In this document: positions 31,397-40,535 of the stretch, in pieces
Layout of the letters: every line of letters begins with the position of its first letter
How positions within the stretch are numbered: the stretch's first letter is position 1
NCBI GenBank assembly: GCA_022510945.1
Contig: JAFLSK010000004.1
Coordinates: 25,819 to 89,818, forward strand
Direction: 5' to 3'
DNA: 64,000 bases
Source: Ruminococcus sp.
Lineage (GTDB): Bacteria; Bacillota; Clostridia; Oscillospirales; Acutalibacteraceae
The notes under the pieces: generated by a model
The model's input: only the letters and a program-made list of their open reading frames with translations
Told to the model about the DNA's origin: nothing
Database searches by the model: none
Translations under genes and position numbers: made by a program

Positions 31397-32110
31397 ATGA
31401 ATATTACTATTGAAGAAAAACTGATGTATGAAATAATGAAGGCAATATACGAAAGCGGCATACCAATTAACTTCAAGGGCTCAATGGTTTTGAAGGCCTC
31501 ATTGATTGAAGCCGGATATTCAGAAGAAACGCGTCACACTGTTGACATTGACGCTAACTGGAATTGCGACACGCCTCCGTCAGCTGAGCAAATGGTAAAC
31601 TCTTTTCAAAAAGCACTCAACTATAGCGACATTGATTTAAACGTAGGTCTTTACAGAATGTACGGAGAAGGGCGTTCCGCCGGATTTGAAATCACTGACA
31701 AAGATACCGGCGAGAAATTGTTTACCATGGATGTAGACGTTAACCGTCCTGTTATGCCGACAAAAATTTATGAGGTATCCGGTATTCGTTTCCGCGGTGT
31801 GGCTCCCATTCAAATGATAGCCGATAAAGTTTCTGTAATCTCCGGAGACAAAGTGTTTCGAAGAATCAAAGACGTTGTAGATTTATATTATATGTCAAAT
31901 GTTTTTGATTTCGACCGCACCGCTGTTCTGCAAACTATTAAGAATTGCGGAAGAACGTTAGAAAACTTTAATGGGTTTCTCCACAGAACTGATGATTTAA
32001 AACATTCTTATGAAAAGTTCCGCTTTGCGGGAGGTGTAAACAAACCTCCTTTCGAAGAAGTATACAGTACCGTTAAATCATATATCAGGGATATACTTCC
32101 CAAAAAGTGA
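31397..32110 (+). CDS. AbiEii/AbiGii-type nucleotidyltransferase, putative toxin
   Basis: FKGSMVLKASLI; RHTVDIDANW (RxTxDID); MIADKVSVISGDKVFRRIKDVVDLYYM (K..R.KD..DLY). Confidence 0.85.
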   Translation: MNITIEEKLMYEIMKAIYESGIPINFKGSMVLKASLIEAGYSEETRHTVDIDANWNCDTPPSAEQMVNSFQKALNYSDIDLNVGLYRMYGEGRSAGFEITDKDTGEKLFTMDVDVNRPVMPTKIYEVSGIRFRGVAPIQMIADKVSVISGDKVFRRIKDVVDLYYMSNVFDFDRTAVLQTIKNCGRTLENFNGFLHRTDDLKHSYEKFRFAGGVNKPPFEEVYSTVKSYIRDILPKK

Positions 32111-32146
32111 TACAGCGATTCATTCTATAAAACCAAACGAAACAAG

Positions 32147-32608
32147 GTGACTGAAATGACAAAAGGACAGATAGCGAAGAATCTGTTTTTACAGGGATAT
32201 AACTGCTGTCAGGCTGTGGCGGGAGCGTTCTCGGACGAAATGGGGCTTGAAATGGACACGGTGGCGAAACTCTGCTCGCCGTTCGGCGGCGGAATAGGGC
32301 GTATGCGCGAGGTGTGCGGCACGGTAAGCGGAATGATGTTCGTGCTCGGTATGCTCTACGGCTACGACGACCCGAAGGCGAGCGCCGAGAAAAAGCGCGT
32401 ATACAGCGAGGCTCAGCAGCTTGCGGAGAAATTCAGAGAGGACAACGGATCGATTATTTGCCGTGAACTTTTAGGCATTACTAAAAACGGCGCAGACTCC
32501 CCTACTCCCTCACAACGAACCGAAAAATACTACAAAACCCGACCATGCCCCGAGCTATGCAGATATGCGGCGGATTTGTTGCAGGAATTCATAGAAAACC
32601 ACAAATAA
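32147..32608 (+). CDS. C_GCAxxG_C_C family redox protein
   Basis: QGYNCCQAVAGAF; SPFGGGIGRMREVCGTVSGMMFVLG. Confidence 0.9.
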   Translation: MTEMTKGQIAKNLFLQGYNCCQAVAGAFSDEMGLEMDTVAKLCSPFGGGIGRMREVCGTVSGMMFVLGMLYGYDDPKASAEKKRVYSEAQQLAEKFREDNGSIICRELLGITKNGADSPTPSQRTEKYYKTRPCPELCRYAADLLQEFIENHK

Positions 32609-32610
32609 TA

Positions 32611-32648
32611 AAAGCCGATTGGCGCTCGTACAGAGTTCCAATCGGCTT
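32611..32648. terminator. Intrinsic terminator
   Basis: AAGCCGATTGG..CCAATCGGCTT. Confidence 0.75.
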
Positions 32649-32677
32649 AAACTTTTGTATTCTTTTGTATTCTTTGA

Positions 32678-33094
32678 TTAAATCTTCTCGCAAACTGCGT
32701 TGATTGAGCTCGGGAGGTCCTCCTCGTCAGCAGAGATTAAGAGGACGATATTTGAGTTTGACGATTCGCTTAAGTCCTGAAGCTTCTTTGTGAAGGTTTC
32801 GAGACCGTCCACACCTTCGGGGCAAATCTTGAAGGTAGAGTCAACGAGAATGTCGGTAACGTCGTAGTTGCCTGCGCAGATACCGCTTAAAAATCCGAAT
32901 AACATATCATAACCTGATACAGCGTACTGGTCGGTGTCGATAAGGCGAGCCTTAGAGGTGATGTCGTATGTGAGCTTTGCGCCTTTTTCGATAACGACAA
33001 CGTTGCCCTGAGACGCTGCAACAGCTTCGTTAGCCTTCTGAATAAGCTTTTTTGTTTTTCCTGAACCTTTTTTTCCGATAAGTAAAGTAACCAT
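32678..33094 (-). CDS. Small P-loop protein of unknown function
   Basis: 138 aa, MVTLLIGKKGSGKTKKLIQKANEA Walker A; SNIVLLISADEED. Confidence 0.7.
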   Translation of the reverse strand: MVTLLIGKKGSGKTKKLIQKANEAVAASQGNVVVIEKGAKLTYDITSKARLIDTDQYAVSGYDMLFGFLSGICAGNYDVTDILVDSTFKICPEGVDGLETFTKKLQDLSESSNSNIVLLISADEEDLPSSINAVCEKI

Positions 33095-33125
33095 ACTTAC
33101 TTCCTCCTTAGTTTTCTTTTAGAAA

Positions 33126-34478
33126 TTATCCGAGTCTTGCCTCGAGCGCGGCCTTGGCATCCTCGTAACCGGGCTTACCAAGGAGAGCAAACATATTCTT
33201 CTTGTAGCTCTCTACGCCGGGCTGATTAAACGGGTTAACGCCGAGAATATAACCGGAGATAGCGCAAGCCTTCTCAAAGAAGTAGATGAGGTAACCGAGG
33301 TTGGTTTCGTCCATCTTCTCAACATTTAAAACGATGTTCGGCACGCCGCCGTCGTTGTGAGCAAGTACAGTACCCTCGAACGCCTTGCGGTTTACGAATT
33401 CCATCGACTTACCCGAAAGGAAGTTAAGACCATCAACGTTCGTGGGATCCTCGCCCAGAGTAATTTCCTTTTTACATTTATCAAAGAGAACAACAGTCTC
33501 AAAAAGATTACGTCTGCCGTCCTGAATGTACTGACCGAGAGAGTGGAGGTCGGTGGAGAAAATAACGCTTGCAGGGAAGATACCCTTCTTATCCTTACCC
33601 TCGGACTCGCCGTAGAGCTGCTTGAACCACTCGTTCATAAGTGTGTACGCAGGCTCGTAGGAGACCATAATCTCCGTGGAGTAGCCCTTGTTGTAGAGGA
33701 TGTTGCGGATAGCTGCGTATTTATAGCAATCGTTTGAATATAAATCGTCGTTGTTGAACTCGTCCTGAGCCTTCTTAGCGCCAGCCATAAGAGCGTCGAT
33801 GTCAGCGCCGGCAACAGCGATAGGAAGAAGACCTACAGCGGTTAAAACGGAGTAACGTCCGCCTACGTCGTCGGGAACTACGAAGGTCTCGTAGCCTTCC
33901 TTGTCGGCAAGCTGCTTGAGTGTTCCGCGAGCCTTGTCGGTTGTGCAGTAGATACGCTCCTTGGCGCCCTCTTTACCGTACTTTTTCTCAAGCATATCGC
34001 GGAATACGCGGAAAGCGATAGCAGGCTCGGTGGTTGTGCCCGATTTTGAAATCATATTTATCGAAACGTCCTTGCCCTCGCACAACTCGATGATGTCAGA
34101 GAGAGCGTCGGAGCTGATGGAGTTACCGGTGAAGTAAATCTGCGGTGTGTCCTTAGCGAGCGCGTTGTAGTTAGGAGAGGTTAAGAACTCGATAGCAGCG
34201 CGTGCGCCGAGGTAGGAGCCGCCGATACCTATAACAACGAAAACGTCGGTATCCTTCTTAATCTTTTCAGCGGCCTTCTTGATACGGGAGAACTCTTCCT
34301 TATCGTAGTTTGTCGGAAGGTCAACCCAGCCGATGAAATCGTTGCCGAGGCCTGTGCCGTCGTGCAGAGCCTTGTGGGCGTTCTTTACCTGAGCCTCAAT
34401 ACCCTTGTACTCGTCTTCGCCTACAAATCCTGTGAGATATTTGTCATTAAGTTTTGTTGACATTTTGATTACCCCCAA
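33126..34478 (-). CDS. pgi: Glucose-6-phosphate isomerase
   Basis: [54 protein letters not shown]. Confidence 0.97.
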   Translation of the reverse strand: MGVIKMSTKLNDKYLTGFVGEDEYKGIEAQVKNAHKALHDGTGLGNDFIGWVDLPTNYDKEEFSRIKKAAEKIKKDTDVFVVIGIGGSYLGARAAIEFLTSPNYNALAKDTPQIYFTGNSISSDALSDIIELCEGKDVSINMISKSGTTTEPAIAFRVFRDMLEKKYGKEGAKERIYCTTDKARGTLKQLADKEGYETFVVPDDVGGRYSVLTAVGLLPIAVAGADIDALMAGAKKAQDEFNNDDLYSNDCYKYAAIRNILYNKGYSTEIMVSYEPAYTLMNEWFKQLYGESEGKDKKGIFPASVIFSTDLHSLGQYIQDGRRNLFETVVLFDKCKKEITLGEDPTNVDGLNFLSGKSMEFVNRKAFEGTVLAHNDGGVPNIVLNVEKMDETNLGYLIYFFEKACAISGYILGVNPFNQPGVESYKKNMFALLGKPGYEDAKAALEARLG

Positions 34479-34603
34479 TAGATACGGAAACTCCGTATAT
34501 AATTACTTACGATTATTCTAACACAAAACGCCAACATATGCAATATTTAACTTTATAAATTTGTACATAATTTATAATTCCGTTAAAGAATATAACAGCG
34601 TGT

Positions 34604-35749
34604 TCAAACGCCTACCAACGCCCTGAATAACTCTCTGAACACAGAAGAAAAGGTCATCTCCTCGACAGAATTCTTGGCGGTGATTTTAACGCTCTTTAGC
34701 ATATCCTTACCCGAATAGTAATTGACCTCGCCGAGCACATCGCCCTTTTTTACGGGAGCGGTGATTTCCTTTTTGATTTTGCACTCGGTGGTAATCGCTT
34801 CACCCGCGGTGCGGCTGATGACCATTGAGCCGGGGTCGGGACACTCGAGCCTGACCTTGTCGGTCATACCGCCTGTAACGGTCTGACTTTTATTCACGTC
34901 TTTAGGCAGTTCTAATTTCTGCACCGTGTAATTTGCAAAGCCGTAGTCGAGCAGTGCGGCAGAATCCGCAAAACGCCCTGTGCCGGTATCACAGCCGAGC
35001 ACTACCGCAATCAGCGAAAGTCCGTCGCGCGTGGCGGTCGCCGACATACAGCAGCCCGCGTCGTTGGTGGTGCCTGTTTTCAGACCTGTGATTCCGTTGT
35101 AGGTTTTTAATAGCTTGTTAGTGTTTACAATCTGAGTTTTGCCGTCGCGCAGGTTGTCGAGCCATATGGAAGTGTAGTCGAAAATCTTCGGGTGCTTAGT
35201 AAGCTCAGCCGACATAACCGCGACGTCGTACGCGGACGTAAGGTGGCCTTCCTCGTCGAGACCGTTGCAATTTTTGAAAACCGTGTCCTTCATACCGAGC
35301 GACTTCGCCTTTTTGTTCATCTCTGCTACGAAAGCGTCCTCGCTGCCGCTGATTGTCTCAGCGAGCACAACAGCGGCGTCGTTCGCGGAGGCTACGGCGG
35401 TCGCCTTGATGAGGTCGTCCACACTCATAGTTTCCCCTTCTTCGAGCCATATATCCGACCCGCCCATAGACGCGGCGTGGGCGGACGAAGTAAGGGTATC
35501 GCTTAGCCCCAAACGACCGCTGTCGAGCGCTTCCATAGTAAGCAGCAGCGTCATTACCTTTGTGACGGACGCGCAGGCGCGCTGTTCGTGACTATTTTTC
35601 TCAAAAAGAATTTTGCCGCTTTCAGCCTCCATTAAAACCGCCGCGGGTGCGGACACCTCGAGCGCGGGAGTTTGCACTGCATTCGCGACGATTGGCACTG
35701 AGAAAACCAAAAGCACACTTATGAATATTGATACAATCCTTTTAAACAT
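34604..35749 (-). CDS. dacF: D-alanyl-D-alanine carboxypeptidase (PBP5/DacF-type, S11)
   Basis: EQRACASVTKVMTLLLTMEAL (SxxK); VVLAETISGSEDAFVAEMNKKA; GLKTGTTNDAGCC (KTG). dacF is a tentative paralogue assignment. Confidence 0.85.
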   Translation of the reverse strand: MFKRIVSIFISVLLVFSVPIVANAVQTPALEVSAPAAVLMEAESGKILFEKNSHEQRACASVTKVMTLLLTMEALDSGRLGLSDTLTSSAHAASMGGSDIWLEEGETMSVDDLIKATAVASANDAAVVLAETISGSEDAFVAEMNKKAKSLGMKDTVFKNCNGLDEEGHLTSAYDVAVMSAELTKHPKIFDYTSIWLDNLRDGKTQIVNTNKLLKTYNGITGLKTGTTNDAGCCMSATATRDGLSLIAVVLGCDTGTGRFADSAALLDYGFANYTVQKLELPKDVNKSQTVTGGMTDKVRLECPDPGSMVISRTAGEAITTECKIKKEITAPVKKGDVLGEVNYYSGKDMLKSVKITAKNSVEEMTFSSVFRELFRALVGV

Positions 35750-35756
35750 AAAAAAC

Positions 35757-35782
35757 ACCTCGTTCAATGGTATGAACGAGGT
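35757..35782 (-). promoter_or_regulatory. Terminator-like hairpin containing the dacF Shine-Dalgarno
   Basis: Minus strand ACCTCGTTCA-TACCAT-TGAACGAGGT then GTTTTTT-ATG(dacF); GAGGTG is in or adjoining the 3' stem. Confidence 0.7.
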
Positions 35783-35789
35783 TGTCAAT

Positions 35790-36266
35790 TTATTCAATAT
35801 TGTCGATAAGGCAGACGGAATGTGCTGAAATTCCTTCGCCGCTGCCCGTGAATCCCAACTTTTCCTCAGTGGTTGCCTTTACGCTGACGTCACCTACATC
35901 GAGCGAGCACGCCGCGGCAATGTTCTCGCGCATAGTTAGGATATATGGCGCAAGCTTAGGTCGCTGAGCGATTACGGTAGCGTCGATATTGACGATTTTA
36001 TAGCCGTTCTCGCCGAGCACGCGGCACACTTCCTTCAGAAGAATAATACTGTCCGCGCCCTTAAATCGGTCGTCCGTATCGGGAAAAAGATGACCGATAT
36101 CTCCTAAAGCCGCCGCACCGAGGATTGCATCGGAAATCGCGTGGAGAAGAACGTCCGCGTCGCTGTGGCCGAGCAGACCTTTTTCGTACGGAATATCAAC
36201 CCCGCCGAGGATTAGCTTTCTTTTTTCGACGAGCTTATGCACGTCGTATCCGTGACCTATTCGCAT
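35790..36266 (-). CDS. ispF: 2-C-methyl-D-erythritol 2,4-cyclodiphosphate synthase
   Basis: [63 protein letters not shown]. Confidence 0.97.
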   Translation of the reverse strand: MRIGHGYDVHKLVEKRKLILGGVDIPYEKGLLGHSDADVLLHAISDAILGAAALGDIGHLFPDTDDRFKGADSIILLKEVCRVLGENGYKIVNIDATVIAQRPKLAPYILTMRENIAAACSLDVGDVSVKATTEEKLGFTGSGEGISAHSVCLIDNIE

Positions 36267-36278
36267 ATCGTTCCCCTT

Positions 36279-36965
36279 CTATCTTAATTTCAGAATCGTC
36301 TCTGCGAGCGTAATATCGCTCTGTGTGGTAAGCTTTATATTCGTCTCTGAGCCTATAACTATATGAACGTTTTCGCCGAGTGTTTCGACTAACTTACAGT
36401 CGTCGGTTATGTTGAGGCTCTTGTCCTTTGCGTTGTCGAGCGCTTTAAGGTAGAGCGATTTCTCGAACACCTGCGGAGTCTGCACCGCGCGCAGCCCCTC
36501 GCGTATCGGCGTGTCGACGATAATGTTGTTCTCGTCAACCACCTTGATAGTATCGGTAACGAGCGTACCGAGTGCGGCGGCGCCTGTCTCAAACGCTTTG
36601 CTGACAACCGCGGTGATATCGTCCTGCTCTATCAGCGGACGCGCTCCGTCGTGAATAGCGTAGTGGGTTGTCCTTTCGTCAGCGGCGACTATTCCGTTGC
36701 GCACGCTTTCGTCGCGCATCGAGCCGCCGTAGACGAGAGCCTTGACCTTTTTAAAATTCCCTTCCACGATTTTTTGAATCTCGCTTTCGTCCTGCGGTCT
36801 GCAAACCACAACAACCGAATCGATTATATCGCTCTGCTCGAAAGCGCGGAGTGTGTGCTTAATAACGGGTTCTGAACACAGCGGAATAAACTGCTTGCTT
36901 ATGCCGAGTCCCATTCTCGTGGAATTTCCTGCCGCCACTATGATAGCGGTTACAAATCTATTCAT
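36279..36965 (-). CDS. ispD: 2-C-methyl-D-erythritol 4-phosphate cytidylyltransferase
   Basis: VTAIIVAAGNSTRMGLGISKQFIPL; HDGARPL. ATG at 36965. Confidence 0.95.
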   Translation of the reverse strand: MNRFVTAIIVAAGNSTRMGLGISKQFIPLCSEPVIKHTLRAFEQSDIIDSVVVVCRPQDESEIQKIVEGNFKKVKALVYGGSMRDESVRNGIVAADERTTHYAIHDGARPLIEQDDITAVVSKAFETGAAALGTLVTDTIKVVDENNIIVDTPIREGLRAVQTPQVFEKSLYLKALDNAKDKSLNITDDCKLVETLGENVHIVIGSETNIKLTTQSDITLAETILKLR

Positions 36966-36966
36966 A

Positions 36967-38235
36967 TTAGTCAATACTTTCGATAGCCTGCTTGATGTCG
37001 GCAATAATGTCGTCTACGTTCTCGATTCCGACAGAGAAGCGAATCATACTCGGCGAGATACCTGCCGCGATCAGCTGCTCGTCCGACATCTGGCGGTGAG
37101 TTGAACTTGCGGGATGCAGACAACAGGTGCGCGCGTCGGCAACATGCGTTACAATAGCCGCAAGCTTGAGCGAAGCCATAAGCTTTTCGGCAGCCTTACG
37201 ACCGCCCTTAACGCCGAAGGAAACTACGCCGCAGGTGCCGTTCGGCATATACTTCTGCACTCTGTCGTAGTAGGGACTGCTCTTAAGCGACGGATAGTTT
37301 ACCCACTCGACCTTATCGTTAGCCTCTAAGAACTCGGCTACCTTGAGAGCGTTCTCGCAGTGGCGCGGCATTCTGAGGAAAAGTGTTTCGAGACCGAGGT
37401 TCAAGAGGAAAGCGTTCATCGGACTCTGCTGAGGACCCATATCGCGCATAATGTGGGTGCGTGCCTTGGTGATGAACGCAGCGTTGCCGAAACGCTCGGT
37501 GTAAATCATACCGTGGTATGTCTCGTCAGGCTCGCTGAGCATCGGGTACTTGCCGTTGTTCCAGTTAAATTTACCGCCGTCAACAACAACGCCGCCGAGT
37601 GCGACAGCGTGGCCGTCCATATACTTCGAGGTTGAGTGGAGCACAATATCCGCACCCCATTCAATCGGACGGAAGTTAATCGGCGTCGGGAAGGTATTGT
37701 CCACAAAAAGCGGAACGTCGTGCGCGTGAGCACAGCGGGCGAACATCTCGATATCCGCAACCTCGAGCGACGGATTTGTCACCGACTCGGTGAACAACAG
37801 CTTAGTATTTTCTTTAAAAGAATTATTTAACTCTTCTTCGGTAACATCAGCCGCAACGAAGGTGCAGTCGATTCCGAGATCCTTAAACGTCTTTACAAAA
37901 AGGTTGAACGTGCCGCCGTAAACCGCGCTCGAACAGATAACGTGGTCGCCTGCACGGCAGATATTCGTTACAGCCGCAAGGGTCGCAGCCTGTCCCGAGG
38001 AAGTGAGCATTGCGCCCACGCCGCCCTCGAGGTCGGCGATTTTCTTCTCAACCGCGTCGAGTGTGGGGTTTGCAAGTCGGGTATAGAAAAAGCCCGAATC
38101 CTCTAAATCGAAAAGCCTGCCCATAGCGTCGGAAGTTGTGTACTTATATGTAGTGCTCTGAACTATCGGAACAACGCGAGGCTCGCCGTTTTCGGGTGTG
38201 TAGCCCGACTGAATGCATTTTGTCTCAATTTTCAT
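36967..38235 (-). CDS. metY: O-acetylhomoserine sulfhydrylase / PLP Cys-Met metabolism enzyme
   Basis: TKCIQSGYTPENGEPRVVPIVQSTTYKY; ADIVLHSTSKYMDGHAVALGGVVVD. Confidence 0.92.
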   Translation of the reverse strand: MKIETKCIQSGYTPENGEPRVVPIVQSTTYKYTTSDAMGRLFDLEDSGFFYTRLANPTLDAVEKKIADLEGGVGAMLTSSGQAATLAAVTNICRAGDHVICSSAVYGGTFNLFVKTFKDLGIDCTFVAADVTEEELNNSFKENTKLLFTESVTNPSLEVADIEMFARCAHAHDVPLFVDNTFPTPINFRPIEWGADIVLHSTSKYMDGHAVALGGVVVDGGKFNWNNGKYPMLSEPDETYHGMIYTERFGNAAFITKARTHIMRDMGPQQSPMNAFLLNLGLETLFLRMPRHCENALKVAEFLEANDKVEWVNYPSLKSSPYYDRVQKYMPNGTCGVVSFGVKGGRKAAEKLMASLKLAAIVTHVADARTCCLHPASSTHRQMSDEQLIAAGISPSMIRFSVGIENVDDIIADIKQAIESID

Positions 38236-38246
38236 TTTAGTTCTCC

Positions 38247-38750
38247 TTATGTAAACAGTGATTTAATTGCGTTCATAATTGCGTCTGTGCCGTAGATTAC
38301 GCCCGCGAAAAGCAGGATGAGAAGTATCGCGGAGATGATTCTCACGGCGGTACGCTTTGAGCGAGGCATTTCCTCGACATCATCAGCCTCGATTTGAGCG
38401 TCGTCCTCTATGATTTCTGCGCCCTCAAGCTCGATTGCGCCTACGCCGACAGCGACATCGTACGCCTTCTCATACAGCTCATACGGCACGAGTATATCGA
38501 ATCCGTCGAAGTCCCTGCCAGTGACAAGCTGAGAATTGCCAGTAACCATGTGGCGCGTGTACACACTCGGGATACCGCTGTCGGTCAGCGCAGCCTGAAC
38601 GCGGTCGCGCTCCATAACGTCGCCGCTGCACAGATACACCGAGGTCTCTACGTCGGTAATCTCCTCGAGCGCCTTGCTCTTGCACTCTGCGCAGGTGCAG
38701 TTAGTATCTTCATCGTTATATAATTTCTTGCATTTGGGACAGTATTTCAT
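38247..38750 (-). CDS. Zinc-ribbon / DUF2007-like membrane protein
   Basis: MKYCPKCKKLYNDEDTNCTCAECKSK; C-terminal TM. Confidence 0.65.
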   Translation of the reverse strand: MKYCPKCKKLYNDEDTNCTCAECKSKALEEITDVETSVYLCSGDVMERDRVQAALTDSGIPSVYTRHMVTGNSQLVTGRDFDGFDILVPYELYEKAYDVAVGVGAIELEGAEIIEDDAQIEADDVEEMPRSKRTAVRIISAILLILLFAGVIYGTDAIMNAIKSLFT

Positions 38751-38829
38751 AAAATAAGCCCTCCTTTTGGTAGCAGTTGTATCATACATACTAAAGTATA
38801 CCAAATAGAGAGCTTATTTTCAAGTATTA

Positions 38830-39402
38830 TTATCCGAACACAGGCTGCGGCTGAACGCCGTCGAGGACCTGCTTTATGCACTCGGGAATCGTCTCAAAGT
38901 GCGCGACGAGTGAGTTAGGCTTGTTTACATAATCGTCCTGCGACATCGGCACGAAGTAAATGTTTTTCGTGTTGAGCAGTCGCCCGATGTTCTGCGCTGT
39001 TGCGCCGAGACCGTCGTTTGTCGCCGTGCAAAGCAGCACCGGCCGCTGAATACGAAGGTGCGACTTCACCGCCATTGTGACGGGCGTGTCCGTTATTCCG
39101 GCGGCAAGCTTGGCGAGCGTGTTACCTGTGCACGGAGCAACTATCAGAAGGTCACACATTTTCTTCGGCCCGATAGGCTCCGCACCTGAGATAGTATGGA
39201 TAATCCTCTCGCCCGTAAGCGCTTCAATCTTATCTATAAAATCCCGTGCAGCACCGAAACGCGTATCTGTCGTGTACGCGTTTTCGGACATTATGGGAAT
39301 AACCTTGTAGCCGTCGCTGACAAGCCTCTCCATCTGCGGCACCGCCCTCGAAAAGGTACAGAACGAGCCGCACATAGCGAAGCCTACGCTTGCTTTTTCC
39401 AA
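38830..39402 (-). CDS. dpaB: Dipicolinate synthase subunit B
   Basis: VGFAMCGSFCTFSRAVPQMERLVSDGYKVIPIMSENAY; VAPCTGNTLAKLAAGITDTPVTMAVKSHLR. Confidence 0.95.
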   Translation of the reverse strand: MEKASVGFAMCGSFCTFSRAVPQMERLVSDGYKVIPIMSENAYTTDTRFGAARDFIDKIEALTGERIIHTISGAEPIGPKKMCDLLIVAPCTGNTLAKLAAGITDTPVTMAVKSHLRIQRPVLLCTATNDGLGATAQNIGRLLNTKNIYFVPMSQDDYVNKPNSLVAHFETIPECIKQVLDGVQPQPVFG

Positions 39403-40244
39403 CTATATTCCTCCCCTAAAACAGTGAGAATAGTGTCGGATATGATACGTCCCGCGGCGGCAGGAGAGCATTTTCCAGGTAGGGAAAGCGCCTGAATCGC
39501 GGTAAAGCCGAGCGACTTTGCCTCGTCGAAGTCAATGCCTCCCGGAGCGGACGCAAGGTCGATGAGCAGTGTATCGCTGTCCGAGCGACGCAGAAACTTT
39601 TTGTCGATTACCATAGCCGGAACCGTGTTGAAAACAATATCGTAGCCGCAAAGCGTTACAACCTCTGCTATATTCACCGGCGTGTTTCCGTCGGCACAGA
39701 TATACGCCGCCTTCTCGGCGCTGCGCGTCGCCACGTCAACGTCGGCTTTAAGAGCGAAGAGCATCTGCGAGAGTATCCTGCCTATCCTTCCGTAGCCGAT
39801 AACCAGGCAGCGAGATCCGAGGATAGTGTCCTCGAAATTCTCCATAGCTACCTGAACAGCGCCCTCGGCGGTGGGCTGAGCGTTTGCGACGGCAAAGTCC
39901 TCGCGCCCGAGCAAATCGTAAACGCGCGCAGTCGGACAGGTCGCCCTCAGCGTGTCGCCTCTGCCCATAAACACGAGCTTGTTCTTAAAGGTATCTTCAT
40001 CTATATTTAATTCTTTATCGGAAAAATAACACGGTATCGTACTTCCCCTTATCCCCGTCACGGGCAGCACGACTATATCCGCCGCACAAAGCGCGGTCTG
40101 CATATCCGTGAGGACAAGACCTCCGAAGCTTTCGAGCATTTCAAAACCCGAAAGGTACACCTCGAACCCGAGCCGCAGAAAACAGTCCGCCGCAAAAAGC
40201 GACCTTTTGTCGCCGCCGAGAAATGCGATTGAGTTAGTATTCAT
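39384..40244 (-). CDS. dpaA: Dipicolinate synthase subunit A
   Basis: SIAFLGGDKRSLFAADCFLRLGFEVYLSGFE; CLVIGYGRIGRILSQML. Start moved to ATG 40244, since the longer ORF runs into the type B repeat. Confidence 0.9.
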   Translation of the reverse strand: MNTNSIAFLGGDKRSLFAADCFLRLGFEVYLSGFEMLESFGGLVLTDMQTALCAADIVVLPVTGIRGSTIPCYFSDKELNIDEDTFKNKLVFMGRGDTLRATCPTARVYDLLGREDFAVANAQPTAEGAVQVAMENFEDTILGSRCLVIGYGRIGRILSQMLFALKADVDVATRSAEKAAYICADGNTPVNIAEVVTLCGYDIVFNTVPAMVIDKKFLRRSDSDTLLIDLASAPGGIDFDEAKSLGFTAIQALSLPGKCSPAAAGRIISDTILTVLGEEYSWKKQA

Positions 40245-40332
40245 ATCCAACACCTGACTTTGTAAGTTGTCATACGCCATATTATGTCGCGCATACGGTT
40301 TGGTGACAATCGCAAAATTTTTGACCGGGATT

Positions 40333-40509
40333 AAAAAAGCGTGCTTGCACACGCTTTTTTCACTCATCGCTCGTTCTGCGAAGCAGAAACTGAGCGGAGA
40401 ATACAAATTATTTTTACTTTATAGAGTCGGATAATATCTTTGTTTTAAGATACAATAAAACCTTATTTTCATTGCCCGTTACGGAGCAGTTTCCTATAAA
40501 GTAAAAAAA
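40333..40509 (-). repeat. Interspersed structured repeat, type B copy 2
   Basis: AAAAAAGCGTG..CACGCTTTTTT hairpin, core CGCTCGTTCTGCGAAGCAGAAACTGAGCG, perfect 14-bp inverted arms TTTTTACTTTATAG (40411-40424)/CTATAAAGTAAAAA (40494-40507). Confidence 0.85.
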
Positions 40510-40535
40510 GTGTGCGATAATTTCGCACACTTTTT
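40505..40535 (-). terminator. Terminator of the SDR gene
   Basis: AAAAAGTGTGCG-ATAATTT-CGCACACTTTTT. Confidence 0.75.

Noticed and set aside
40245-40406. N-terminal extension of DpaA in the ORF track
   Set aside because: The extra 54 residues translate intergenic sequence and the end of the type B repeat; recognisable DpaA starts at MNTNSIAFLGG (40244).
22224-40509. Full insertion sequence explanation for the type A/B repeats
   Set aside because: No transposase ORF inside or beside any copy, and no clear target-site duplications; a non-autonomous element remains possible and is discussed in the findings.
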